Source: Streptomyces lydicus
Lineage (GTDB): Bacteria > Actinomycetota > Actinomycetes > Streptomycetales > Streptomycetaceae
Reading direction: 5' to 3'
DNA length: 64,000 nucleotides
Assembly (NCBI RefSeq): GCF_000717345.1
Contig: NZ_JNZA01000023.1
Span: forward strand, 59,335-123,334
Shown piece after piece: positions 15,736 through 24,886 of this stretch (positions are counted from its first letter, which is position 1; every line of letters begins with the position of its first letter). Under the pieces are notes generated by a model. It was not told the origin of the DNA. It did not search any database and saw only the letters and a list, made by a program, of their open reading frames with translations. Both the position numbers and the translations under genes were made by a program.

Positions 15736-16101
15736 GATCCCGTCCATTGGGCGTCGTAGTGATGCCGGTACGCCGGTTCGGTGTACCGGGTCCGGTTGTC
15801 CGTTCCGGCGATAGAACACCGCGTGCCCCAGGAGTTCGAACGTATGCATGGCGCGCAGCGCAGCGATTTTCCGCGTCTTTCCGCCGCACGGAAGGCAATC
15901 GCCGTTGACGACGCGCACAAAGGCATGGTCGACTCCCGGCCATTGCCCGGCATTTCTGACCGCGGGCCAGCGTGAACGCTATTCGCGGCAGGCGGCATTC
16001 CCCGGTCGGATTTCCCGGCCGGCCGGGCCTCTTGAGACTCATGCGCGACGCGGCAGCACCGGCCGCGCGGCGGCGCCGTCCGCGTCCCGTCCCTCCGCGG
16101 G
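15736..16101. other. gvp operon upstream region, no gene
   Basis: Spacer of 366 bp between gvpO and the MHS transporter stop. It must hold the gvp promoter. I could not find a convincing -35/-10 or a sigma-B-type GGGTAT box. A dyad CCGGTAC (15765-15771) and GTACCGG (15783-15789) lies about 30-54 bp before gvpO and may be an operator or leader hairpin. The palindrome CCCGGCCGGCCGGG near 16013-16026 might help end transporter transcription. Confidence 0.5.
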
Positions 16102-17559
16102 TCAGGCGTGCTGCGACTCCACGAGGTCGATCGCCTCGTCCTTCGTCGCGACCGACGGCGGGGATCCCTTGAGCGGCTTGCGCGCGCTCTCCTTCATGGC
16201 CGCGGTGGCCACCACTCCGACGACCGCGGCGGCCATCGTGTAGTAGGCCGGCACCAGGTCGTCGTGGAAGCCGCCGATCAGCGCCTCGATGACGAGCGGG
16301 GTGGTACCGCCGAAGAGCGAGACCGAGATGTTGAAGGCGATCGACAGGGAGCCGTAGCGCACCTGGGTCGGGAAGAGCGCCGGCAGGGACGCCGACATGA
16401 CGCTCACATAGGGCAGCAGGCACAGCCCGAGCAGCAGCAGGCCGGCGAAGACGGTGGCCGTGGTGCCGTGCCGGATGAGCAGGAAGCTCGGCACGGCCAG
16501 CACCAGGAAGCCGAGCGAGCCGGCCATGAGGACCGGCTTGCGCCCGATCCGGTCGGAGAACCGGCCCACGAAGGTGATGGCCGCCATGAGCACCAGCATC
16601 ACGACGATGATGGAGACGAGTGCGCTGGTGGTGCCGTAGCCCAGGGTGTTCGACAAATAGGTGGGCATGTAGGACAGCAGCATGTAGTCGGTGATATTGA
16701 AGGCGGCGACGAGTGCGACGCACAGCACCATGGCGCGCCACTGACCCCGCATCCGTTGCAGGAAACCGGCGTGCGACGCGGTATCGGCCGCGGATCCGTC
16801 GTCGTCGGCGAGCTTCTGGAATGCGGGCGTCTCGTCCAGCTTGAGCCGCAGATAGAGGCCGATCAGCCCGATGGGCGCGGCGACCAGGAACGGTACCCGC
16901 CATCCCCAGGACTGCATGGCGGAATGCGGCAGTGCGACGGTCAGTACGGTCACCAGACCGGCCGCGGTGGTGTAACCGATGAGCGTGCCGAATTCCAGGA
17001 AGCTGCCGAAGAATCCGCGCCGTTTGTCGGGCGAGTATTCGGCGATGAAGGTGGAGGCGCCGCCGTATTCGCCACCGGTGGAGAAGCCCTGGAGCATGCG
17101 GGAGGCGATGAGCAGCACCGGCGCCCAGAAGCCGATGGACGCGTAACCCGGTACCAGGCCGATGGCGAGGGTGCTCGACGCCATCATGATCATGGTGAGC
17201 GAGAGCACTTTCTTACGGCCGATGCGGTCGCCCAGTGGTCCGAAGAACATGCCGCCCAGCGGACGGACCAGGAACGCGGCGGCGAACGTGGCGAAGGAGG
17301 AGAGAATCTGCGCGTTGTCGTTGCCCGGCGGGAAGAAAACCTTGCCGATGGTGACCGCGAGATAGCTGTAGATCCCGAAGTCGAACCATTCCATGGCGTT
17401 GCCCAACGCGGCTGCTTTCACCGCTCTCTTGACGGACTTCTCATCCGTCACCGTGATGTCGGTGCGCCGCAGCGGGGGATGCTTCCGCCGGCGTATCGCG
17501 CGCAGCAGAAACGGGTGCCGCGTCCGAACGGGGCTGTCGTGCACGGGCTGGAGGGGCAT
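16102..17559 (-). CDS. MHS-family (ProP-like) MFS symporter
   Basis: About 485 residues with twelve membrane segments. The MHS subfamily signatures are clear: NAMEWFDFGIYSYL near the N-terminus, GDRIGRKKVL in the first cytoplasmic loop, FSTGGEYGGASTFIAEY, and GRFSDRIGRKPVL in the sixth loop. Such proteins couple proton import to uptake of organic acids, betaine or proline; the substrate here is not determined. ATG 17559 has AGAGG 5 nt upstream; a GTG six bases earlier and one within the charged N-terminus are alternatives. It follows the phosphatase gene by 124 bp in the same direction and may be cotranscribed. Confidence 0.9.
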   Translation of the reverse strand: MPLQPVHDSPVRTRHPFLLRAIRRRKHPPLRRTDITVTDEKSVKRAVKAAALGNAMEWFDFGIYSYLAVTIGKVFFPPGNDNAQILSSFATFAAAFLVRPLGGMFFGPLGDRIGRKKVLSLTMIMMASSTLAIGLVPGYASIGFWAPVLLIASRMLQGFSTGGEYGGASTFIAEYSPDKRRGFFGSFLEFGTLIGYTTAAGLVTVLTVALPHSAMQSWGWRVPFLVAAPIGLIGLYLRLKLDETPAFQKLADDDGSAADTASHAGFLQRMRGQWRAMVLCVALVAAFNITDYMLLSYMPTYLSNTLGYGTTSALVSIIVVMLVLMAAITFVGRFSDRIGRKPVLMAGSLGFLVLAVPSFLLIRHGTTATVFAGLLLLGLCLLPYVSVMSASLPALFPTQVRYGSLSIAFNISVSLFGGTTPLVIEALIGGFHDDLVPAYYTMAAAVVGVVATAAMKESARKPLKGSPPSVATKDEAIDLVESQHA

Positions 17560-17683
17560 GAGCACCTCTTTTCAGTGGAGCTGGTCGCCTTTGCCCGTAC
17601 CCTGAAGAACTTCTTCAATCCCTCAACATCTCTTCCCCGCCCCGGACCGGCGCGCGGCTCCGCGCTCCCCTGGCACGCCGAGG

Positions 17684-20146
17684 TCAGGACGCGTCCTGGC
17701 CGGGGAGGGCCTGTTCGGTCCAGATGACCTTCCCCGTGGTGGTGTAGCGGGTCCCCCAGCGGTCGGCGAACTGCGAGATGATGAAGAGACCGCGGCCGCT
17801 CTCGTCGGTGGTACGGGGATGGCGCAGGTACGGCGAGGTGCTGCTGCCGTCGGCCACCTCGCAGATGAGGGTCCGCCCCAGGATGAGCCGCAGCTGGATC
17901 GGTTCGGTGGCGTGCCGGAGGGCGTTGGTGACCAGCTCGCTGACCACCAGTTCGGTGGTGAAGACCAGCTCGTGCAGATCCCAGCGCTCCAGCTGCCCGG
18001 TGGCGGCGGCGCGGGCCTCGGCGACGATCGCCGGGTCGGCGGGCAGGTCCCAGAGGGCGCGGCGCTCCGGGTCCAGGACGCGGGTCCGGGCCAGCAGGAG
18101 GGCCACGTCGTCCTGCGGCCGGACGGACACCAGCTCGTCGATGACGTGGGAGCAGAGCGCGTCGAGGGTCGGGGCCGGCGCCGCGAGGGTCTGCCGCAGC
18201 CGTTCCTTGCCGGGGGGCTCGCCGCGCCCGGTGGGGGCCCCGGACAGCAGGCCGTCGGTGTACAGCGCGAGCACGCTGCCCTCGGGCACCTCGAACTCGT
18301 GGGATTCGAAGGGCAGACCGCCGACGCCCAGCCGCGGCCCCACCGGCAGGTCGACGAAGGTGACCGTGTGGTCGGGGGCGATCACGGCGGGGACGGGGTG
18401 GCCCGCGCTGGCCATGGTGCACCGCCGGTCGATGGGGTCGTAGACCGCGTACAGGCAGCTGCTGCCGAGCGCGCCCGGCCTCGCCCGGCGGCTCTTCTCC
18501 TCGCGCACCACCCGCCCGACCACGTCGTCGAGGTGCCCGAGCAGCTCCTCGGGGCGCAGATCGAGGGCGGCGAGGGTCTGTACGGCGGTCCGCAGGCGGC
18601 CCATGGTGGCCACGGCGTCGAGGCCGTGCCCGGTCACATCGCCGACCACCAGGGCGACCCGGGCGCCGGACAGCGCGAGCACGTCGAACCAGTCGCCCCC
18701 GACGTCGCCCAGCTCGTTCGCCGGCCGGTAGGCGGAGGCCACGCACACCGCGTCCTGCGCGGGCACCGCCTGGGGCAGCAGACTGCGCTGGAGGGCGAGC
18801 GCCGACTCGCGCTCCCGGGTGTAGCGGCGGGCGTTGTCCATGCACACCGCCGCCCGGGCGACGAACTCCTCCGCCAGCCGCAGATCGTCGTCGGTGAACG
18901 CCTGGTCGCCCTGGCTGCGGAAGAACGAGGCCACGCCCATCGTGGTGCCGCGGGCACGGATCGGGACCACCATCACGGTGTGCAGTCCCAGCTCCTCGAA
19001 CTGCACATGGCGTCCGTCCGGGGCCTCGCCCCACGCGGCGGAGCCCGGATCCAGCCGTCCGGCCCGCCAGGACCCGCCGCCGGCCAGCGCGCGGATCGGC
19101 GGCGCCCAGGCGTGGTAGCTGGCCAGGCCGCCGATCTCGATCACGGCCTCCGGTACGCCCGGCCGCAGCGACTGCTGGCCGGCCCGCCGCAGCAGCACCG
19201 TATCGGCGTCACTGAGCGGCCCGGGCTGCGGTTCCTCGCCCCTGACCACCGAGTCCAGCAGGTCGACGGTGACGAAGTCGGCGAGTTCCGGGACCGCCAC
19301 GTCCGCGAGGTCCTGGGCGGTCTGCATCACGTCCAGGGTGCGTCCGATGTACTCGCCGGCCCGGTCCAGCAGGGCCATCTGGCGGCGGGAGCGGTAGTGC
19401 TCGGTGACGTCGACGACCGTGTAGCACAGCCCCATGGGCCGGCCCTCGGGGTCGTCGAGGCGGACGAAGGACATCGTCTGGGCACGGTCGTGGTACGGGT
19501 CGGCCGCCACCCGGCCGGTGTGCTCGTAGCCGGTCACGGGCTCGCCGGTCTGCAGCACCCGGCGCATCTGGGCCTCCAGCGCCGCGGTGTCCAGGCGCGG
19601 CTGGAGCTCGCCCAGGCGCCGCCCGATGCGCTGGGCGGCGGGCCCGCCGCCGTACTGCTCCAGGGCGGGGTTGGCCCAGACGCACCGCAGGTCGGTGTCC
19701 ACGATGGCCATGCCGACGGGGGACGCGGTCACGATGCGCTCCAGCACCTCCCGGCCCATCTCCCACCCGTGCGCGGGCGGCGCCTCCGTGGCCAGGACCA
19801 GCCAGTGCAGTCGACCCTCGCCGTCCGTCACCCGGGCCACCTGCACCAGGATGCCGGTCACGCCGCCGTCGTCGCGCAGCGCGGACAGCAGCCCGGACCA
19901 GCCGCCCCGCTCGCGGCACTCCGCGGCGAGCACCGGCACCCGGGCCGCGTCGTCGGGGGCCAGCAGCTCGGCGGCGGGGCGGCCGACGGCCGTGGAGGCG
20001 GAGTGCCCGAGCAGCCGGCCGGCCGCGGTGGGCCAGCTCTCGACCCGCCCGCGGGCGTCGAGAAGGAACACGGTGGCGTCCGCGACGTCGAACGACGCCT
20101 TCCGCCCGGTAAGGCCGTCCGACGGGATTCCCCTGTCCGCTGCCAT
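17684..20146 (-). CDS. PAS-GAF-SpoIIE phosphatase with HATPase domain
   Basis: 820 residues. Order of domains: PAS (about residues 20-100), second PAS (NPALEQYGGGPAAQRIGRRL region), GAF (starting near GEYIGRTLDVMQTAQDLADV), PP2C/SpoIIE (AYRPANELGDVGGDWFDVLA, then GDVTGHGLDA), and a C-terminal anti-sigma-type histidine kinase ATPase (ELVVSELVTNALRHA, then GRGLFIISQFADRWG). This class in Streptomyces acts on anti-sigma-factor antagonists, both dephosphorylating and probably phosphorylating partners in response to sensed signals. The metal-binding Asp residues and the N-box Asn are intact. ATG 20146 has GGAAG 7 nt upstream; an in-frame ATG at 20212 is possible. Confidence 0.92.
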   Translation of the reverse strand: MAADRGIPSDGLTGRKASFDVADATVFLLDARGRVESWPTAAGRLLGHSASTAVGRPAAELLAPDDAARVPVLAAECRERGGWSGLLSALRDDGGVTGILVQVARVTDGEGRLHWLVLATEAPPAHGWEMGREVLERIVTASPVGMAIVDTDLRCVWANPALEQYGGGPAAQRIGRRLGELQPRLDTAALEAQMRRVLQTGEPVTGYEHTGRVAADPYHDRAQTMSFVRLDDPEGRPMGLCYTVVDVTEHYRSRRQMALLDRAGEYIGRTLDVMQTAQDLADVAVPELADFVTVDLLDSVVRGEEPQPGPLSDADTVLLRRAGQQSLRPGVPEAVIEIGGLASYHAWAPPIRALAGGGSWRAGRLDPGSAAWGEAPDGRHVQFEELGLHTVMVVPIRARGTTMGVASFFRSQGDQAFTDDDLRLAEEFVARAAVCMDNARRYTRERESALALQRSLLPQAVPAQDAVCVASAYRPANELGDVGGDWFDVLALSGARVALVVGDVTGHGLDAVATMGRLRTAVQTLAALDLRPEELLGHLDDVVGRVVREEKSRRARPGALGSSCLYAVYDPIDRRCTMASAGHPVPAVIAPDHTVTFVDLPVGPRLGVGGLPFESHEFEVPEGSVLALYTDGLLSGAPTGRGEPPGKERLRQTLAAPAPTLDALCSHVIDELVSVRPQDDVALLLARTRVLDPERRALWDLPADPAIVAEARAAATGQLERWDLHELVFTTELVVSELVTNALRHATEPIQLRLILGRTLICEVADGSSTSPYLRHPRTTDESGRGLFIISQFADRWGTRYTTTGKVIWTEQALPGQDAS

Positions 20147-20415
20147 GTCCGCGCTTCCGTCCCTGTCGACTGTCTGCGTACCGTATCCCCTGAATTCATA
20201 CCTTTCTGTCATTATTCGCCCGGCTCCACCCGCCGGATGCGGCATCGCGGTACCCACGCCGGACGCCGCACATCCGCCGTACGGACAATCAGCCGCCGCA
20301 CCCGCCCCCTCTTCGCCCAGCCAACTCCCCTTGCCCTTGGCCGAGTTCGGCGACCGTATGCCGCACGGGCAGGCGGACTTCGCCCCGACACCGGTGGGCG
20401 CCCGTCGGGCAGCCG

Positions 20416-21918
20416 TCAGCCGGCCGCTCCGACGGCCCCCTCGGCGCCGGCCGGTCCGGCCTCGTCCCCGGCCGGCCGCTCGGCATCCGGATCGGCCCCG
20501 TGCAGATACCGCTCGTCGATCCGCTTGGGTCCGAACGGCCACTCCTTTTCGTGGCGGGCCCACAGCAGGAAGGCCACCACCCCGGCCGCGACCCAGGCCA
20601 GCGACCATTCGACGGGGTGCCGTCCGGGCGAGTTCTCGTCCGCGTAGGCGTAGATCACCAGCCAGCCGGCCAGCGCCACCACGCTCGGCAGCGGGTAGAG
20701 CCACATCCGGTACGGGCGCCGCAGCCCCGGCTGCCGGCGGCGCAGCACGGTCACCGCGGCGACCTGGGCCAGCGCCTGCACGATCACCATGACCGTGGTC
20801 AGCAGCTGGATGATGGTGGCCAGGTCGGTGTGGCGTCCGATGAGGAAACCCGTCGCCATCACGGCGCCCATGGTGAGCAGGCCCAGGACGGGGAAGCGGT
20901 GGCGCGGGTGGAGCTTGCCGTACGGGCGGAAGAAGACCCGGTCTCGGGCGGCGTCGTAGGGCACCCGTGAGCCGCCGAGGAGCCCGGTGAAGACGGACGC
21001 GACGGCGGTGATCAGGATGAGCACCGTGACGGTGTCGGCGGCGGCCTTGCCCCAGGCCCGCTCCAGTACGGCGGAGGCGACGGAGGTGGACGCCGTGGAG
21101 TGCGGGTCGAGCATCTCCTGCCAGCGCACGACGCCCAGCGTGCCGATCTGCAGCAGCAGGTAGATCGCCATGATGCCGAGGATCGAGGAGAGCACGGCGC
21201 GCGGGATGGTCCGCCCCGGCCGTCGGATCTCGGCCCCCATGTACGCGATGGTGTTGTAGCCCAGGTAGTCGTAGATGCCGATGGTCAGGCCGGCCGCGAA
21301 ACCGATCCAGAAGTGACTTGCCGTCAGCTCGAAGGCGCGCGCCGGGTAGCTGAAGGCGCGCTCGGGGCTGAAGTGGGTGAAGGCGGCGACGATGACCAGG
21401 GCGACGGAGGCGATCATCACCGTCCACAGGACGACGGTGAGCCTGGCGATGTTCTCCACCCGCCGCCACAGCAGGACGACGATGCCGACGGTGACCGCGA
21501 TGCCGACGAGGTCGCCCTGCCCCTGGCTCATGTCCGGCCACAGGTAGCCGAGGTACTGGACGAAGCCGATCACGCCGGTGGACATCCCGAGCGGGATGAA
21601 CAGCATGGCCGTCCAGACGAACAGAAACGGCATCAGTTTGCCGGTGCGGTACTGGAACGCCTGCCGCAGATAGACGTAACTGCCGCCCGCGCCGGGCAGC
21701 GAGGCGCCCAGCTCGGCCCAGATCAGCCCGTCCGCGAGTGCCAGCACCGCGCCCGCGAGAAACCCGATGACGGCCTGCGGCCCGCCGAACGCGGCGACCA
21801 TCAGGGGGATGGTCACGAAGGGGCCGATGCCGCACATCTGGCTCATGTTGATGGCGGTGGCCTGGAACAACCCGATCCTGCGGACGAAGCCCACGCGCTC
21901 GTCGAGGAGTTCAGGCAT
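20416..21918 (-). CDS. APC family amino acid permease
   Basis: 500 residues with about twelve hydrophobic helices. The opening FQATAINMSQMCGIGPFVTI corresponds to the first APC helix with its unwound glycine region, and GAGGSYVYLRQAF follows as the conserved loop after TM2. DYLGYNTIAYMGAEIRRPGR is the characteristic TM6 to loop element. Likely a proton-coupled or exchange transporter for an amino acid or amine. GAGAGGGG precedes the ATG. It is followed by a 269-bp spacer before the phosphatase start. No enzyme neighbour hints at the substrate. Confidence 0.9.
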   Translation of the reverse strand: MPELLDERVGFVRRIGLFQATAINMSQMCGIGPFVTIPLMVAAFGGPQAVIGFLAGAVLALADGLIWAELGASLPGAGGSYVYLRQAFQYRTGKLMPFLFVWTAMLFIPLGMSTGVIGFVQYLGYLWPDMSQGQGDLVGIAVTVGIVVLLWRRVENIARLTVVLWTVMIASVALVIVAAFTHFSPERAFSYPARAFELTASHFWIGFAAGLTIGIYDYLGYNTIAYMGAEIRRPGRTIPRAVLSSILGIMAIYLLLQIGTLGVVRWQEMLDPHSTASTSVASAVLERAWGKAAADTVTVLILITAVASVFTGLLGGSRVPYDAARDRVFFRPYGKLHPRHRFPVLGLLTMGAVMATGFLIGRHTDLATIIQLLTTVMVIVQALAQVAAVTVLRRRQPGLRRPYRMWLYPLPSVVALAGWLVIYAYADENSPGRHPVEWSLAWVAAGVVAFLLWARHEKEWPFGPKRIDERYLHGADPDAERPAGDEAGPAGAEGAVGAAG

Positions 21919-22055
21919 CGGTCAGCCCCTCTCGTGCCGGTACGCACACCGGGTTCCGCGGCCCGTCACCGCCGCGCCACAGGCTGACACGATCGGCGGC
22001 CGGACGCACCGGTCCGGGCGGAACTTTCCGCGGCCGCCACCGCCCCCGGGGTCGC

Positions 22056-22682
22056 TCAGAGCTCCCCGTACGCCTCCCCGCCCAGCTCCAGCTCCGCCGT
22101 GCCGGCAGTGGCGTCCGCGAGCCAGGCACGGAAGGCGTCCAGCTCCGCTTCCGGAAGCCCGACCTCGATGTGCACCTGCGCCCCGTACGTCACCTCGCGC
22201 ACCGCCCGTCCCGTCGTCCGCAGGTCGTTCTCGACCCGCCCCGCCCGCTGGTGGTCGACGGTGACCGTGACCAGCCGGAACCGCTGCCGGGTGACCGTCC
22301 CCAGCACGTCCAGCGCCTCCCCGACGACGCCTCCGTAGGCGCGGATGAGACCGCCGGCGCCTAGCTTGACGCCGCCGAAGTAGCGGGTGACGACGGCGAC
22401 GACATAACGCATCTCGCGCCGCAGCAGCATCTGGAGCATCGGCACGCCCGCGGTGCCGCCCGGTTCCCCGTCGTCGCTCGCCTTCTGCACGCCGCCGTCG
22501 GCCCCGAGGACGTACGCCCAGCAGTGGTGGCGCGCGGTCGGATGCTCCTTGCGGACGCGCGCGAGGAAGTCCTGGGCCTCGCTCTCGGTCGCGACGGGCG
22601 CGAGCGCGCAGAGGAAGCGGGACTTGTTGATCTCGATCTCGTGGACACCCTCGTGGGCGAGCGTCCGGTACTGCTCCTGCAT
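22056..22682 (-). CDS. YigZ/IMPACT family protein
   Basis: 208 residues, normal length. The N-terminal Impact domain has INKSRFLCALAPV, HHCWAYVLG, SDDGEPGGTAGVPMLQ and YFGGVKLGAGGL, all diagnostic. The smaller C-terminal domain is the YigZ-specific ferredoxin-like part. Its relative IMPACT regulates the eIF2 kinase GCN2 in eukaryotes; the bacterial function is not established, although ribosome or RNA binding has been suggested. The ATG at 22682 is preceded by TAGGCT six bases upstream, pointing to a leaderless mRNA. Confidence 0.95.
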   Translation of the reverse strand: MQEQYRTLAHEGVHEIEINKSRFLCALAPVATESEAQDFLARVRKEHPTARHHCWAYVLGADGGVQKASDDGEPGGTAGVPMLQMLLRREMRYVVAVVTRYFGGVKLGAGGLIRAYGGVVGEALDVLGTVTRQRFRLVTVTVDHQRAGRVENDLRTTGRAVREVTYGAQVHIEVGLPEAELDAFRAWLADATAGTAELELGGEAYGEL

Positions 22683-22688
22683 CGGACC

Positions 22689-22694
22689 AGCCTA
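22689..22694 (-). promoter_or_regulatory. candidate -10 box of the YigZ gene
   Basis: TAGGCT on the minus strand, 6 nt before the ATG at 22682, consistent with a leaderless transcript. Confidence 0.4.
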
Positions 22695-22750
22695 TGCGGC
22701 CGCTGTGACAATCGGGCCGCCGGTGCCGGCGGCCCGCGCCGCGCTGAGCT

Positions 22751-22788
22751 GTCCGCCGTACGGGCGCGGGTGTCCGCCGTACGGGCGC
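22751..22788. repeat. 17-bp direct repeat, two copies
   Basis: GTCCGCCGTACGGGCGC occurs at 22751-22767 and again at 22772-22788, a 21-bp period. It is in the spacer between the divergent YigZ and T7SS-associated genes. Its role is unknown; it may be a regulator site for either promoter. Confidence 0.6.
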
Positions 22789-22947
22789 ACCCCGCACGGC
22801 CGAGCGGCGTACCCACCCCGTCCGCACGGTGCGTCGGGGAGACGTCCGCGCCCCCCGTAGGCACTGTGAGGCAAGCGCGAGAGCCTCGTGGATCCGGGGC
22901 CCCGCTCGTACAGGCAGGAACGGAACGGCGGGTTGGCGGAGGGCTGC

Positions 22948-23733
22948 ATGGAAGAGAGCACACAGTCGGCGATGACGGCGGGCGTTCCCGTGACGGGCGA
23001 GGAGATGCCCGAGCCCCCGCCGGAGGTCATCGAGGCGGCACGCAACGCACCCGACCACTGGCTGGCCATGGTGGACCTGACCTGGCAGGGCGAGGGGCCA
23101 CCCCCGCACTGGGCGCTGATCGGTCAGTGGCGCTCGGGCCCGACCGGCGAGATCGAGGAGTGGCGGGACAACCCGGAGTACCGGCCGTCGCCGCAGATGC
23201 TGGACTGGTCGGACCCGACCGATCCGGTGGACCGCGCCCTCCAGCTCGCGGCGACCGGCTACGGGCCCGGGGAGGACGTCACCGCGGAACTGGCGCGCGC
23301 GGAGGTCTCCGTCCTGGTCACCGCGACCGGTTCGCCGCTGGCCGCCGCGTCGCCCGAGGGCACCCCGGTGATCCCGGTCTACACCTCGGAGCGCTACCTG
23401 GAGTCCGTTGGCCGGCTGCTCTACGACCGGCGTCCGGTGGCCGACCTCGTCGAACAGCTGCCGCCGGGACACGCGCTGTACCTCAACCCGACCGGCCCGA
23501 TCAGCATGCTGGTGGACACCGAGGAGCTGCGTACGGCGCTCGCCGGGACCGGTGAGGCGGACGCGAAGCGGGAGGCGGGCACGGCCAAGGCACTCCGCCC
23601 GGGAACCGGCGCCGGCGGTGCCGAGCCGGTGAGCGGCGGCCGGGCCATCGGCAAGCCCGCCCGCGCCGCCAACGGCAACACCGTCGTCGGGGCCGGCCTG
23701 GCCGGCAGCGGCATCTCCCGCACCGCCCGCTGA
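22948..23733 (+). CDS. type VII secretion system-associated protein
   Basis: 261 residues. ATG 22948 follows GGAGGG. The first 75 residues hold the family features APDHWLAMVDLTWQ and a Trp-rich SGPTGEIEEWRDNPEY segment; the middle (about 75-185) is an SseB-like domain (LYDRRPVADLVEQLPPGHAL, then NPTGP). The tail is a flexible Ala/Gly/Pro stretch ending in NTVVGAGLAGSGISRTAR. Members lie near ESX/WXG100 genes in many actinobacteria, but no EccB-E or WXG100 gene is present in this window, so this copy is an orphan. The function is unknown. Confidence 0.8.
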   Translation: MEESTQSAMTAGVPVTGEEMPEPPPEVIEAARNAPDHWLAMVDLTWQGEGPPPHWALIGQWRSGPTGEIEEWRDNPEYRPSPQMLDWSDPTDPVDRALQLAATGYGPGEDVTAELARAEVSVLVTATGSPLAAASPEGTPVIPVYTSERYLESVGRLLYDRRPVADLVEQLPPGHALYLNPTGPISMLVDTEELRTALAGTGEADAKREAGTAKALRPGTGAGGAEPVSGGRAIGKPARAANGNTVVGAGLAGSGISRTAR

Positions 23734-23907
23734 CCCGCCGGCACACCGAACCCGCCCCGCCCGCCTTCCCCTTCGGGCGGGGCGTCTGCCGCCCGCTCCC
23801 GGCCCAGCCCGCCACCGCCCCGCTCCGCCGGTCTCCCGCGGCCGGGAATCTTCCGGCCGCGCCCGCCGTTGACCGCACAGGACCCTTCCCTGTGCAGGAG
23901 GCAGTGC

Positions 23908-24315
23908 ATGTACGGCGACCCGCAGACGATCCGCAGGATCCTCACCGAGCTCGGCGACACCTGGGCCGTCGTAGGGCTGTCCAACAACGAACAGCGCGCG
24001 GCCCACGGCGTCGCCGAGGTGCTGCAGCGCTACGGCAAGCGGATCGTGCCGGTGCACCCGAAGGCCGAGACGGTGCACGGCGAGCAGGGCTACCCGTCGC
24101 TCGACGCGATCCCCTTCCCCGTCGACGTGGTCGACGTCTTCGTCAACAGCGAGCTGGCGGGCGGTGTCGCCGACGAGGCCGTCTCGGTCGGGGCGAAGGC
24201 CGTGTGGTTCCAGCTCGGCGTGGTCGACGAGACGGCCTGGGACCGGGTGCGCGACGCGGGGCTGGAGATGGTGATGGACCGTTGTCCGGCGATTGAGATA
24301 CCCCGTTTGGGCTGA
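23908..24315 (+). CDS. CoA-binding domain protein
   Basis: 135 residues; ATG 23908 follows GCAGGAGG. The Rossmann-like CoA-binding fold is evident: WAVVGLSNNEQRAAHGVAEV, then YGKRIVPVHPKAETVHG, then VDVVDVFVNSELAGGVADEA, matching the stand-alone proteins related to the N-terminal domain of succinyl-CoA synthetase alpha. These small proteins (YccU-like) bind CoA; their physiological role is unknown. The next gene starts 25 bp downstream, apparently from its own promoter. Confidence 0.93.
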   Translation: MYGDPQTIRRILTELGDTWAVVGLSNNEQRAAHGVAEVLQRYGKRIVPVHPKAETVHGEQGYPSLDAIPFPVDVVDVFVNSELAGGVADEAVSVGAKAVWFQLGVVDETAWDRVRDAGLEMVMDRCPAIEIPRLG

Positions 24316-24328
24316 GCGCCCGGTGCGT

Positions 24329-24334
24329 TACCGT
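24329..24334 (+). promoter_or_regulatory. candidate -10 box of the GNAT gene
   Basis: TACCGT lies 6 nt before the ATG at 24341. No ribosome-binding site is seen, so the mRNA is probably leaderless. Confidence 0.4.
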
Positions 24335-24340
24335 CCGGGC

Positions 24341-24832
24341 ATGATCACGATGCGGGCGGCTGTTCCCGATGATGCCGGCGAGCTGGTCCGGCTGCGCCGG
24401 CTGATGTTCCTGTCGATGAACGGGCAGGATGCGCCCGGGAGTTGGGAGCGGGACGCGGAGGCGATGGCGCGCCGGCTGCTGGCCGGTCCGGACCCGCGGC
24501 TGGGCGGGTTCGTGGTGCCGGGGGACGCGTCGGGTGCGCCGCATCTGGCGGCCTGTGCGATCGGGACGGTCGAGGAGCGGCTGCCGGCGCCGGGCCATCC
24601 GTCGGGGCGCTTCGGCTTCGTCTTCAACGTCTGTACGGATCCTCGCTATCGCGGCCGCGGCTATGCGCGGGCCACGACGGAGGCGCTGCTCGGCTGGTTC
24701 GCGGAGCGGGGTGTGACCCGCGTCGATCTGCACGCCACGGACGGGGCGGAGCCGCTGTACCGCAGCCTGGGCTTCACCGAGCACTCCACGCCGCTGTCGC
24801 TGGACCTGCGGCGCCGCGCGACCGCCACCTGA
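24341..24832 (+). CDS. GNAT family N-acetyltransferase
   Basis: 163 residues, typical for the family. N-terminal MITMRAAVPDDAGELVRLRR is the first strand and helix of the fold. The acetyl-CoA pyrophosphate loop is RGRGYARATTEALLGWF (motif A, R/QxxGxG/A). YRSLGFTEHSTPLSL is the C-terminal motif B. It would transfer an acetyl group to an amine of a small molecule or protein; the substrate is unknown. It runs convergently with the YbaK-domain gene, 54 bp apart. Confidence 0.92.
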   Translation: MITMRAAVPDDAGELVRLRRLMFLSMNGQDAPGSWERDAEAMARRLLAGPDPRLGGFVVPGDASGAPHLAACAIGTVEERLPAPGHPSGRFGFVFNVCTDPRYRGRGYARATTEALLGWFAERGVTRVDLHATDGAEPLYRSLGFTEHSTPLSLDLRRRATAT

Positions 24833-24886
24833 TCCCACCCGGCGACCGGGGAGGGTGCTCGCCGGCCGTCCGGCCGTCCGGCGGCG

